Shown in pieces: positions 1-10,047 of a DNA stretch of 64,000 nt. A model generated the notes under the pieces. That model saw only the letters and a program-made list of their open reading frames with translations, did no database searches and was not told the DNA's origin. Within the stretch, counting starts at the first letter, position 1. The number at the start of each line of letters is the position of its first letter. The DNA is from Thecaphora thlaspeos (taxonomy: Eukaryota; Basidiomycota; Ustilaginomycetes; Urocystidales; Glomosporiaceae). The DNA lies in contig UWYS01000015.1 in the NCBI GenBank assembly GCA_900291925.1, forward strand, positions 186,001-250,000, given 5' to 3'. The position numbers and the translations under genes are program-made.

Positions 1-2143
1 ACCTCGCTATGGTCGCATTCCTCACTGCTTGGTTCACCGTCGCCGCGGAGAACGTCAGGTCCCGAGCTGGATCGATCAGCTCGATGGCCGAGATATTCAG
101 GCCGTGGTGGTATCCTCTTGCAGCCGTCGACATCCAGCACTCCTCGCGCTCAGCACTCTTCGAGGAAGTCTCTGAAAGGGCATTGGCTTTCGGCAAGACT
201 TGCCCAACCATGATGAGGCAGGCCCAACAGCTGCGCAACGATGCCGACGAGGCTGCCAAGCTGATCCTGTCGATGCTCGTACCCGCAATGGAGGAGCTCA
301 CAGACGCGCTTGTCGCCCTCGGGCCCGTGCAGCGGAGCCTCAAGGCTTTGTCCAGCGGACATCGCGGCATTGCATACGTTGCGATCGACGAGTTCGGACT
401 TCTCGACGAATTTCCCCTTGCCGGCATGGTTCCGGCCCTGCGCCGGTGCTTTGCGGAGATATCCAATCGCCAGAGCAAGGGCAAGAGCCATCGACTAGAA
501 TTTTGGTTCCTCCTCCTGGATACCAATAGCGCTATTGATCGAGCGCGGCCCCCGCAGGAACTAGAGAGATCGCAACGAGCCGCGACCGAGACGCGTCTAC
601 CGGCGTGGACGGATGTTCCCCTCGATGTTCTTGTTCTTGAGGCCCGTCCCCTCCGCTGCCCCAACGATGCCCTTTCGCTCGGATACCTCAATTGTTCGGT
701 CGCCCTCTGTGGAACGCGTCAAAGGACAGATCCGTGGTTGACGCGGCCATCACCAAGCTTGCGATGAAGCCGTTGGGTTCCGCCAATGCCAATCTGGACA
801 GCGCGGATGTGGTAGTCAGCCTGCTTTCGCAAAGATGCTGCCTAGAGCTGCTCCCACTTCGCTCTAACACGTCCGCAGCAAAGATGGCCGTCACCGCCGT
901 ACAAAGCCACATGCGCTTCCTCGTCGACATTAACAGCAACGGCATCTGTAACACGGCGGTGCCGAGCGAGCCGCTGCTTGCTATCGCGGCTTGGAAGGTG
1001 ATGACGCAGGGGCCAGGCTTCTACAGCAAGGTTCTCAACACTTTTTACCGCGACCTTCTACCCCTCGGGAATGAGCTCGGCCTTCGCGGATCGATCGGCG
1101 AGTTCCTTGCTCGTCTCCTGCTCACCATGGGCCGAGACGCTGCGTACGGGGCAGCCAAGGCAAGCTCCGATGCCGCATTTGAGAGCCTGACGGCCATCTC
1201 CCTGACAAGTTTCCTCAACGGCATGGTGGGCCCGGAAATGTTCGCGCCGATCTCGTCGCATGCGGTCATCAAGGACCTGCCGACGGCGTGGATGTCTTTC
1301 ACCCACATTGTTGCTCTCGACGACCCGCTGACCGCCACGCGGCCGCCGTTCCTGTGGAACTTGTGGAAGCGAGGGGCGGCTCTTCAATGCTGTCACAGCC
1401 AGCTCGGGGTGGATGGCCTGATCCCGGTCTTTGTTGGCGACAACACCGATCTCACCTTTGCCGACCACCGCAGAGGCAGCAGGGACGGTGAAGAGGAGAT
1501 GAGCAGCGAACAGGCCGGCGGTGATGATGGCATGGAAGCGTACATGGAGGAACGCATGAGCTTCATTGCGTGGCAGGTCAAGTACCGGGAACGTCCCACA
1601 TATAAGTTGGAGCACCTCCACGGGCCATCGATCCATCCGGACAACGTTGACAAGCACTGGCAAGCATCGTCTCTCCTTACGCTGGTCTTCGAGATTGGCA
1701 CCGAGTCACGCTTCTCGAACAACGAGCTCTTTTCGCTGAGCAAAGAGCCCTGCTCTGCACCATTCTGCCATGTCCCCGGCCCAACGCCGGTCCTGAGGCT
1801 CCGTGGCGCGACGGCGCAGACGTTCGGCTGCATCTCGACCCTCGGCGTTGCCCAGGACTTTGCCAAGCTGACGACGGCGCGGCAAGCCCCTGCGACAGAG
1901 ACGCGCCCGCTCATGCCGATCAAGCAAACCTGGCCAAGGCCCGAAGATACCAGCCACAAGCCCCTTTTGCCATCGTCGATCAGGCGGCTATCGATGCCGC
2001 CGCACCAGCTCCCATGGACGAAGACTAGCCGACACCCGCGAGCGTCCGAGGACCTGCAGGCAGCAACAACAAAGAATCGGCATCCCCAACCCCTCATCGA
2101 CTCTCAACGCCTCTATACCCCATTCATATTGTCGATGCCATGA
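1..2143 (+). pseudogene. GRPLW-family fungal protein, 5'-truncated by window edge and frame-broken
   Basis: The reading frame is already open at base 1, so the start lies outside the window. The first part runs in one frame to about 693 and the second in another frame from about 692 to the stop at 2143. It resembles a large family of uncharacterised basidiomycete proteins. Visible family hallmarks are a hydrophobic strand followed by acidic residues (AIDEFGLLDEF, about 382-420), a strand ending in a Thr/Asn-Ser stretch (WFLLLDTNSAI), the GRPLW motif at 698-712, and later an AWQVKYR segment like the family's I-x-V-K-N-R. The first frame reads LSLGYLNC up to the break and the second continues at FGRPLW, so about one T is missing in the short T run at 695-696. 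It is either a decayed copy or a sequencing deletion. The biochemical role of the family is unknown to me; the AAA/P-loop-like impression is only an impression. Confidence 0.55.
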
Positions 2144-3644
2144 CGACAACCGCTCGATAAAAGTCCCCACCCAAAGACTGAGCCGAGATACCCATCAATC
2201 AGCAAACCATGCCCCGCTCCCTCCCCCTCTCTCCTCCACGACCCGCCCTCAACCCCACCCTCTCTAAAACCGCTCCGCCCTCCATACCGTCAAATTCCAT
2301 CGGCTTTCAGCGTAAGAGCAACGACGTCCATCCTCGTCTTCTCCCCCCCCCCAAACCCCTTGCAGAGAAACGACGTCGTCGGTCCAATCCAATCCAATAG
2401 TCGACCCTGCAAACCCGTTTGCACATCTCACCCAAGCGCAAATGTACCTCCCCGTCGCGACATCCTTTCGGTCTTTAGTAACCTTTGACGTTTGGTCGAC
2501 AAGGTCCCCCATTGGGGACGGATTGAGGGCATTTCCTTTTATCTACCCCAATAACGGACGGAAGCGAGGGTGATGAGTGACTGAGTTGGTCTTGTCATCA
2601 CGCTCGGAAGAGCGATACAGGATGATACCGGGTCTGCCTGCTCTTTTGGTGGCGAGATCGACAGAGGATCGCCCAGACTGCGGCAAAGATGGGCCGTGTG
2701 ACAAAACGATGGCGTCCTGTCGCACTATCGATGCCTCCTCTTACGCCCTCACGAGTGTGAAACACACAGAGAGATTGCAATGCGAGTTCGAGCGTGCATA
2801 CCTTTCTTTTTCTGCTGTGTTGGTAAACAAGAGTACATCGACGTGTACAATACCCCCCCCCTTTGACCAGGTGCAACCTATGATGACGAACAAACAAACC
2901 GACGAGAGACCGTAGAGAGAAGGAAGGGAAGGAGGAAGAAGTAAAAAGGAAAAGCCGGATGAGAGCGGATAAATAGGATCAACATGCTCAGACGGAGGAA
3001 CAAGGCGTTGCGTGTGTCGAGAAAAAGAAAAGCGGAAGGAGCAGAAGATGCGATTGGGCGACCATCGTCGCGGCGACTGCAAGCGACGGGGCGGTGCGGT
3101 ATGAGTCGTGTAGCAAGTGAGGGAAAGAGAGGCATCGGAGAGGGAAAGGAGGGGGGAGAGAGCAAGCTCCGAGAATGTGCAAGTGGAGCGCGGCGGCGGG
3201 CAAGCTGCAATATCAACAGATCCGGTTCCTTGAAGACGACGGTGGCGGAGGTGGAGGTAGGTGGAGGGTCCGGGCATTCATGGCGGGTGATGAAGCGAGT
3301 CACCGCTGGGCCCACGGCGTCGTTGATATCTTCGTAGATGTACGTATGCGTGGCGCACCGCAAAGAGGTGCAGACCGGAGCAAAGGCCCCGGGAGTCGAC
3401 ACGGTCCGCCCAAAGATAGGCATCGCGTTGGTTACGGCCAGGGTCGAGGGCGAGGGCGAGGGCGAGCGGCGAGCGGCGGACAGAGAGACGAGGGAAAGTG
3501 ATGGAAGCGAGGCGAGACGAACGGCTCGGCTGCTCGCGCCGCCATCGTGCGTGCACGGGTATGTGCGTGCGTATTAGAAGGGCAGGAAGCCTGCTCTGTC
3601 AATGCGCTGATCGACGGCCTGCGACAGAGGGGCGTCAGCGTGCA
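2144..3644. other. Gene-free interval, CT/GA-rich
   Basis: This 1.5 kb separates the 3' ends of two convergent genes. It has long pyrimidine-rich tracts (2215-2260), C runs at 2345-2356 and 2854-2863, and purine-rich tracts (2915-3170). The open frames in it are low-complexity Ser/Pro/Leu or Arg/Gly strings that follow the tract composition. I see no protein motif, tRNA or repeat array. Confidence 0.5.
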
Positions 3645-5096
3645 CTACGATGCGGCGTCGCCGTTCGAAACGGGCCGGTTGGCCGGCTTCGAGAGCCAGC
3701 CGCCCTGTTCCCAGACGTAACCGGCTTCCCACTGATTGTTCCGGCGGTCTTCGATATGGAGGAGGCCCTTCATCAGCGCGCTGAGGCGGCCAAAGTCGAT
3801 CGGCTTGAGCACCCAGCCATCCATGCCGATCTCAGTCATCTCCTGGCGCATCTGCTGCGTCAGCATCGCCGAGACGGCGAGGATGGGCACGCGCCCGTTG
3901 AGGATCTGCGTCGGCGGCCGGCCTGAGATCTCACCGCTTTGAGAACGCGACGCCTCGCAGCTGCGGATGCGCCGGCACGCGTCCTGGCCGTTGCAGATCG
4001 GCATTTGGAGGTCCATGAGGATGCAGTCGATCTCATTGGCGTCCTTTTCAAACTGGCGCATGCCCTCCTCGCCGTTGACGGCGAGCAGCACCGTGTGGCC
4101 GTCCATGCCGAGGCGCTTCTTGAGAATCATTCGGTTGATCGGGTCGTCCTCGACCACCAGGACGCGCAGCGGCGAGAGCTTCTCCGAGGTTGACGAGCTG
4201 TTGCCGTGGCTGCTGCTGCTGCTGCCGCCGCCGTGGTGCTTGAGCTGCGCGCGCACGCTCTGCAGCCTCCGCTTCTGCGCAGAGCTTGAGGATCGGCGCT
4301 CGCCCTTGGTCGAATCGAGCTGAGCCGCCGAGACGGGCGATTCGGGAAGCTCGACGGTGGGCGAGACGCCTTCAGACCCAACGGCGCTTTCGTCTCTCCG
4401 CTCCTTGGCGCTCGGCGGCGGCTTGTCTCCGCCAAACTGTCCATCGGACACGTTCTGGCCCTCTGCGCGGTCCCTTCGCTGTAACGCCTCCTTGCACTCC
4501 TCGGCGGACGACTTCCGCCGCATCGGATCGCCGCCGCCGCCGTTTCCACCGCCGCTGCCCCTAGAGTTCGAATTCGAGGCCTCCGCCCGGAAGTCGGTCG
4601 TGTCGAGCGAGTGCGGGTCCACCTTGACAGATCGGACCGGAATGCCGCTACCCTCGACCTGGTGAAGGCCGTCCTGCGACTCGCCACGGTAAAAGTTGGA
4701 CGGTCGGCTGTAGCTGATGGCCTGAGTCGCTCTCGCAGAGGCCGATGGCCCGGCTTCGATCGATCGGCGGCGGGGGCTGGCGTCGTCGCCTGTGCCCTGG
4801 TCGCGCAGGATGGGCTCGCGGATCGCCTCGACGAGCGAGTCTATCTCGCTCTTGCCGTTCGAGCTCATGCTGCCGCTGCCGTGCGAGATGGACCGATGCA
4901 TCGTGTGCTGCGACTCGGCCATGGCGGGCGCGGAGCCCTTGCGCGGGTTGCCGTCACCGTCGGTGGCCGAGCAAAAGGGAATGTAGAAGGTGAACATCGA
5001 GCCTTCGCCGACGGTTGAGTCGACGCGCAACTGGCCGCCGAGGTTTTTGACGATGCGCGCGACGATCGCGAGGCCGAGGCCAATGCCACATGTGAC
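3645..5096 (-). pseudogene. Hybrid histidine kinase, C-terminal remnant (HATPase tail plus receiver)
   Basis: On the minus strand, coding sequence begins abruptly at the G2 box of a HATPase_c domain (GIGLGLAIVARIVKNLGG, about 5087-5034) and continues with a terminal beta strand (SMFTFYIPF). A linker of roughly 290 residues follows, rich in Ser, Gly and Arg. Then comes a complete receiver domain: VVEDDPINRM acidic pocket, phospho-acceptor Asp in CILMDLQMP, conserved Ser in AVSAM and Lys in LKPID. Such proteins autophosphorylate on His and pass phosphate to Asp, Ypd1 and HOG-type response regulators. The sensor region, the HisKA dimerisation domain and the N and G1 boxes of the ATPase are absent. 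Upstream of about 5090 the sequence becomes retroelement-like, and no kinase sequence reappears beyond it. The stop is TGA-side intact at 3645. It is probably non-functional as a kinase, though a receiver-only product cannot be excluded. Confidence 0.8.
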
Positions 5097-5286
5097 ACGG
5101 CGGCGCGCCCGCCAGACCCGAAGGCTGCTACACGTGCGAGAGGGCGTGCGTGTCTGGGATGATCGGTCGTCGCCTGGCTTTTGCTGCTAGCGCCCGTCGC
5201 CCTGTCTCCTCCCTCTCTCCCTTCATCATCTTTGTCGTCGCTCGCCCGTCAGGGCTCTGTTCTGTCGTTTTCTGTCTGCCCTGGTC

Positions 5287-6462
5287 ATGGCCGCCGACGA
5301 CACCCACCGCACCTGCTCATCCTGCGACACCGAGCAACCCCTCGACCACTTTGTCCATCGCACACAACCTAACCGCCACGTCGCAACCTGCGACAACTGT
5401 CGCCGCGACCGCTCCAGGTCCCCCAGCCGCCGCGAGCGAGCCGCCCTGCGCGAATGAGAAGAGCGCGCTGCCCAGCGAGAACGGGAGGAACTGGCCGCCC
5501 AGCACGAACGCGAGGAACGAGAGCGGCGTGACCGAGAGCAGGGGCAAGACGGCTTCGTCACCGCCGCCACCTTCAACTCGGCCCTCACCGACGTGCGCCG
5601 CGCCATCGAGGCTCTATCCGCCCGCCTGCCATCCGCCGGATCCCCGCTGCCTGCTGGCGGCCTGCAGCAGCAGCTGGCACCCCAGTTACTTGGAGTTGCC
5701 GCATCGCCGGCCGCTCTCCAGCCCGGTGAGTTTGCCCGGCAGGTCCCGGTCTTCTCGTGGCTCAACACAGAGCCCGACCTTGTCGACAGAGTGTACCATG
5801 ACGCCCTTGCGCCGCACGACCTGGTCAAGCTCGCCAACCCGTCGTGGACGCGCCAGAGCGACGACACCGACGCCGGCTTCACCGTCCTTGGCGTCCCGGT
5901 CCAGTCGGTACAGACGCAGAGCAACGTCAACAAGCAGTTTGTCCGAGCCGTCCCGTCAATCGGCCTCGCCAAGATCTGGCTGGTCTTTGCCAGCCTCCGT
6001 GCCGCTGCCAGCCCCGACCGTGCGCTTGGCCCTGCCCTCTCCGACTTCTTTTGCCAGGTCATCGACCTGGAGACGAAGTACCCCTGGCCAACGGTTGTCG
6101 ACTTCTTCCTTGCCGTCTGCCGAAAGCGTTTCGGCCGCGCCACCTCGCAGGAGTGGGCAACCTGCGACCACGCCGCCCACGAAGACAGCTTTAGCGGCCT
6201 CGTCGCTCGTCCGGCCCAGCCCTCTGCCACGTCGTCAAACGCCGGCACTAGCCCTCGCCGTCGAGGTGCCCCATCTGTCGATAAGCGCCGCGAGATCTGC
6301 TGGAGCTGGAACAACAACGCCGGAAGCTGCATGGTCGAGGACTGCTCCCGCCGCCACGTCTGCGAGCAGTGCTTCTTGCGGCTGCACACCGCCGCCGACT
6401 GCCTCACCACTCGCAAGACGTCGTCCTCGTCCAAGCCGACGACGACCTCGAAACGCGCTTGA
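5287..6462 (+). pseudogene. Gag-like ORF of the DIRS-type element, interrupted by one TGA
   Basis: The ATG at 5287 opens a frame beginning MAADDTHRTCSSC, with a C-x2-C pair and a second C-x2-C (TCDNC) about 23 residues later, a small zinc-binding module. An Arg/Glu-rich, probably coiled segment follows and is cut by an in-frame TGA at 5455-5457. The same frame then continues open to the stop at 6460-6462. The C-terminal half has a helical region (about 5720-6200) and a CCCH-type finger, C-x9-C-x4-C-x3-H, starting at ICWSW near 6297, followed by VCEQC. This layout matches first ORFs of fungal DIRS/Ngaro elements, which package the element RNA. The stop sits in a run of charged codons where CGA would fit, so a CpG-to-TpG change is the simplest cause. 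A shorter product could start downstream of it. Confidence 0.7.
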
Positions 6463-6529
6463 GCCGAAGCTCAGCGCCACCAGCGTGAGTCGTCGCCCTC
6501 CCCGACCCCGCTCAGCGACCCGCAGCAGC

Positions 6530-8773
6530 ATGCTGCAAGTCAACAACCTCTCTACTGGAGAGCAAGGTGCGGACGCCTGTCCGCTCGGCCTCCGGGCTTC
6601 CCCCGCCGCCGTGCACGGCGCGGCATCTCGTCCTGGCCCCCAGGCTCTCATCGGCCCCCGGGCTCCTCACTCGACAACAGCTCTGGGCGCGACGCCTTCG
6701 CTGTCTGGCCTTAGGGCTCCTCTTGGCCTCCGGGCTTCGCGCTCCGACGTCGCGTCAGCCGCGACGCCGTTGCAGTCGGGCCTCCGGGCTTTTTGCGGCC
6801 TCCGGGCTTTATCTCCTGGCCCTCAGGCTGCCCCTCCCGACCTCCCCTCACCGGCAGCGTGCCTGGACGTTCCAGCAGCTGACCGGTGCCTTGACCTCCC
6901 CCTTGAACAGCTCGTCCAACCTCTCCCGCCGCCCCGTCCGAACACGACCATCCCTTCTGGCCTTTTTGACCCGTCGGACATGCCGGCGCGCCACGGCTCC
7001 ATGCAAGAGGCGCTGCCGCAGTGGGAGCGCGTGCTTGCACTTTACCCTGATACAGAGGTCGGCCTCGCTCTCCTCGGCGCAATCCGCCACGGTGTTTGTC
7101 TGGGCTACGCCGGGCCGCTCGAGAAAGAGGGCCGCTATCAGCGGGTGCGCAACTTGCCCATGGACGCTGCCTGCCTTACCCACGTCGAGCGTGAGCTGGC
7201 CTCGCGCCTCGAGGAAGGACGCATCTCCATTGTCGACCCCGCTGCCGCCAACCTTGTCTGCTCGCCAATCGGCACGGTCCCAAAACCACACTCAGACAAG
7301 CTGCGGACCATTCACCACCTCTTGCACCCCCGCCGGCCTGGCCCGCACACCCTCCCCTCGGTCAACAGCGGGATCAGCGACAGCTTCACCACCATCCGGT
7401 ACGCCAGCCTTCAGCACCTTTTCGATGTCGTGCGCGAGAATCGCGGCGCGCGCCTTTGGAAGGGTGACCTGACAGACGCTTTCCGACACGTTGTTGTGGG
7501 CAGCTGGCAGGCCCGGCTCCTTGGCCTCGTTCTTGGCGACCGCTTCTACCAGGAGCTAGCGCTCACGTTTGGCGGTAAGAGCTCGCCGTGGCTATTCAAC
7601 CTTTTTGCCAAGCTCCTCCAATGGCTCACGGCTGCAGCCGGCGTCGACGTCGAGCACTACCTCGACGACTTCTTTGGAGCCACCCCGCCCGATAAAAACG
7701 CCGCCTACCCAATTCGTGTCCTTGCCCTTGCCTGCACGGCCTTGGGTTTCTCTCTCAACGCCAAGAAAACGTTCCTCGGCCACACTCGCCTCGAGATCCT
7801 TGGTGTCGAGATCGACTCGGACGAGCAAACTGTCGGCATCACAGATGCCCGGCGGGCCTGCATCCTGGCCGCCATCGACCATCTGCTGAGTCGGCGCGCC
7901 GCTACCCTTCTCGACTGGCAGCGCATCGCCAGCTTACTGCAGTTTGTCACGCTTGTCTTCCCACATGGACGAGCGTTCCTTCGACGGCTCTATACCGCCG
8001 TCCGCCTAGCGTCACGTTGCCCATCCTGCCCACGTCGGACTCCGCCGCAGGCGCGCGCCGAGCTACGCTGGTGGCGCGACGTCCTCTCGTCCTGGTGCGG
8101 CCGTTCGCTCCTCGACCCCACGCCGCTGGTCGTTGAGTATGTCTGGACCGACGCCAGCAAGCGCTCGTTTGGGGGTCATTGGGGCCCTATGGCAGCGCCG
8201 CGCGACGCGTTTCCGAGGGAGGTTGCCCGGCAACACCGTCGCAAGGACATCCGTTTCCTTGAAGCCTTAGCGGTTCTCGAGGCGCTCAGACGTTTTGCGC
8301 CGCACTGGACCGGCCCTCGCCTTGTCGTACTCTATGTCGACAACACCAATGTTGAGCATGGTCTCCGCTCAGGGCCATCGAGGGACCCGTTGACGCAGAC
8401 GCTCCTCCACGAGATTTTTGTGCTCTGCTATCGGCGGCAGATCTCGCTCCGGCCCACTCGCATAGCGTCCGCCGACAACGTTCTTGCTGACCTGCTCTCA
8501 CGCCGACATTTTGGCGAGATCGCCTCTCTATACCCCCAGGCCCATGCTCTGCTCTTCTCCCGGCATGCAAAGTCCGCTCCCTTGATGCCCCACCACCCTC
8601 GTTCACAGCCGACCTTGCCTGCAGCTCCGGCGCGGCTCAACTCCTCTGGCTCGGTCTTGCCGCCAGTACGCGCAAGCGCAGCGACGGCGTCGTCGATCGA
8701 TACCGAGCTTTTTTCTTCCGGCACTTTGGGCCCAACGTTGCCCCCTCCCAGCCAACGTTGCCTCGCTTCTTGA
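6530..8773 (+). CDS. Reverse transcriptase/RNase H polyprotein of the DIRS-type element
   Basis: Intact frame of 747 codons if started at the ATG 6530, 68 bases after gag and in a different frame. The frame stays open upstream through gag, so the start is a judgement. Residues 1-110 are a low-complexity leader with repeated GLRA/GPQA peptides. Reverse transcriptase follows: LRTIHHLLHP, the catalytic Asp of KGDLTDAF (about residue 311), and the YLDD active-site box at about 377-380. RNase H comes next, with acidic residues in YVWTDAS (about 537), RFLEALAVLEAL (about 575) and LYVDNTN (about 600), and the DIRS-typical ADNVLADLLSRR end (about 647). No methyltransferase is seen. This ORF alone looks undamaged. 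Its last 60 codons overlap the recombinase coding signal in another frame. Confidence 0.85.
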   Translation: MLQVNNLSTGEQGADACPLGLRASPAAVHGAASRPGPQALIGPRAPHSTTALGATPSLSGLRAPLGLRASRSDVASAATPLQSGLRAFCGLRALSPGPQAAPPDLPSPAACLDVPAADRCLDLPLEQLVQPLPPPRPNTTIPSGLFDPSDMPARHGSMQEALPQWERVLALYPDTEVGLALLGAIRHGVCLGYAGPLEKEGRYQRVRNLPMDAACLTHVERELASRLEEGRISIVDPAAANLVCSPIGTVPKPHSDKLRTIHHLLHPRRPGPHTLPSVNSGISDSFTTIRYASLQHLFDVVRENRGARLWKGDLTDAFRHVVVGSWQARLLGLVLGDRFYQELALTFGGKSSPWLFNLFAKLLQWLTAAAGVDVEHYLDDFFGATPPDKNAAYPIRVLALACTALGFSLNAKKTFLGHTRLEILGVEIDSDEQTVGITDARRACILAAIDHLLSRRAATLLDWQRIASLLQFVTLVFPHGRAFLRRLYTAVRLASRCPSCPRRTPPQARAELRWWRDVLSSWCGRSLLDPTPLVVEYVWTDASKRSFGGHWGPMAAPRDAFPREVARQHRRKDIRFLEALAVLEALRRFAPHWTGPRLVVLYVDNTNVEHGLRSGPSRDPLTQTLLHEIFVLCYRRQISLRPTRIASADNVLADLLSRRHFGEIASLYPQAHALLFSRHAKSAPLMPHHPRSQPTLPAAPARLNSSGSVLPPVRASAATASSIDTELFSSGTLGPTLPPPSQRCLAS
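6586..6832 (+). repeat. Eight dispersed copies of a GGCCTCCGGGCT-like 12-mer
   Basis: Copies related to GGCCTCCGGGCT occur near 6588, 6635, 6653, 6707, 6725, 6779, 6797 and 6818, with substitutions mainly in the middle (for example GGCCCCCAGGCT, GGCCTTAGGGCT). Spacing is irregular at about 18, 21, 47 and 54 bases. They encode the GLRA, GPQA and GPRA peptides at the start of the reverse transcriptase ORF. I did not see the motif repeated like this elsewhere in the window. Confidence 0.75.
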
Positions 8774-9641
8774 GTGGATCTCCAACATGGCCCAGACCCG
8801 CTCGTATCACAGCATCAAGCACGAGCTCCTCGCCCTTCGCTCGTGGCACGTTGACCACAGTCTCAACGTCAGCCCCTTCACCCACACCACCATCGAGCGG
8901 GCCATTCGTGGTGTCAAGCGCCTCCTTGGCCTCAACCCAGCAAAAGCCAAGCTCCCAGTCACGTTGCCGCTCCGCGCGGTTGTTGAGCGCCTCCCGACCC
9001 TCCCCGGCCTGCCAGCCTGGGACGCCGCCGTCTTCACTGCCGCTTTCACTGTTGCCTTTGCCTGCTTCCTTCGCTGCGGCGAGGTCACTAGCGATGATCC
9101 CGTCACCTCGCCGCCCCTCCGCGTTTCTGCCGTTGCCTGGCACAACGACTTCGCTATCATCACGATCCCAGTTTCGAAAACCGACCCCTTCAAGCTTGGC
9201 GTCGACGTCGTTGCGCCTCGAGTCGGCGGTCCCGAGTGCCCATACGCTGCGCTCCACCGCATCACGCCGGCGTCGCGCCACCCGACCGACCCGCTTTTTG
9301 GCTTCGGCAATGGCCAGCAGCCGCTGCGACGCACCAGTTTCATCGACATTCTCCGCCGCGCCCTCACTCAGCTCGGGATCCAGCCCGCCGACTACGCCGG
9401 CCACTCGTTCCAGCGCGGCGCCGCCACCTGGGCCGCCTCACTTAGTGTTGAGCCCGAGACGATCAAAACGCTTGGCAGGTGGTTGTCAGACTGCTACAAG
9501 CGGTATGTCGATCGCACGGCGACTGAGCGCCGCACACTCACCGCGTCCTCACTGTATGCTGTCCGCGACGGCCCTCTCATCCCCTTAGCCCGTCCTGGCG
9601 CGACCCGGTTCTTTGACCCTCTTCTTCCCTATCGGACCTGA
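8572..9641 (+). pseudogene. Tyrosine recombinase of the DIRS-type element, frame-broken
   Basis: The N-terminal part is seen in one frame from about 8572 to 8735, overlapping the end of the reverse transcriptase ORF (AAQLLWLGLAASTRKRS, then DRYRAFFFRHFG). It continues in another frame from about 8742 (PLPANVASLLEWISN) to the stop at 9641. Catalytic residues are present: first Arg in CFLRCGEV (about 9060), Lys in PVSKTD (about 9172), HSFQRG with His and second Arg (about 9403-9420), and the nucleophile Tyr in DCYKRY (about 9490). The enzyme would integrate the circular cDNA by recombination without target-site duplication. The frame change lies at the C-rich stretch 8739-8749. An ATG at 8787 gives a product lacking the N-terminal arm-type domain. 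Confidence 0.75.
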
Positions 9642-10047
9642 CCAGCGTGGGGTCTCCCGCCGTCTGTCGCGACCGCTGTTCGCTGCGCGAGCGCCGCGAC
9701 GCTGATGGCGTGCCGGGAGCCCCTTCAGAGCTCAGGTCCGTTGGCCCTGCCCGCAATCCATGAAGTTCTTTTATGCTTGTCCTGTCTGTCGGCGCGACAG
9801 TCGCTCACCGGGACGCGCAAACCCGCCCGCCCGCCCAACACACGACCGGCCGCCTCGACGCCACCCAACGCCTTTTTGGTGCTGGCCGACGGGCGACAAG
9901 ACACGTTCGTCCGCAGCAACTCGGTCCAGTATGCTCTTTCGGTCCTTTGGCCTAACAAGGATATATCATTCACCTTCATCACGTCCCAAAAGAAAGGGGT
10001 TCCCTGTTTTCTACAGTACAAAATGGAGCCGCTCTGCCCTGCTCGGC
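9642..10047. other. Right flank of the retroelement and 3' end of acyl-CoA dehydrogenase gene
   Basis: A GC-rich stretch with a short inverted repeat CTGTCG-GCG-CGACAG (about 9785-9799) and a C-rich run at 9826-9836, followed by more AT-rich sequence from 9950 that may be 3' UTR of the minus-strand gene. The right end of the retroelement must lie here if it is preserved. No coding sequence is recognised. Confidence 0.4.

Larger units (their letters stand above)
5097..9700 (+). mobile_element. DIRS/Ngaro-type tyrosine-recombinase retrotransposon, decayed
   Basis: Three consecutive plus-strand coding blocks define it: a Gag-like protein with zinc fingers, a reverse transcriptase with RNase H, and a tyrosine recombinase. 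Reverse transcriptase plus tyrosine recombinase in place of a DDE integrase or endonuclease is diagnostic of the DIRS order. I see no adenine methyltransferase domain after RNase H, which is closer to Ngaro/PAT-like than to classic DIRS-1. The left limit is set by the end of histidine kinase similarity near 5090-5100. The right limit is not fixed: the recombinase stops at 9641 and the acyl-CoA dehydrogenase gene ends at 10048. I compared 5098-5290 with 9641-10000 in both orientations and found no convincing terminal or split repeats. A TGA in gag and a frame change in the recombinase suggest an inactive copy. Confidence 0.85.

Noticed and set aside
8758..9588. Second open frame over the recombinase (Ser/Pro/Arg-rich)
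   Set aside because: The alternative frame from 8787 carries all recombinase catalytic residues; this one has none after about 8740.
9785..9799. Short inverted repeat as a possible retroelement terminus
   Set aside because: Only six base pairs and no matching copy at the left end.
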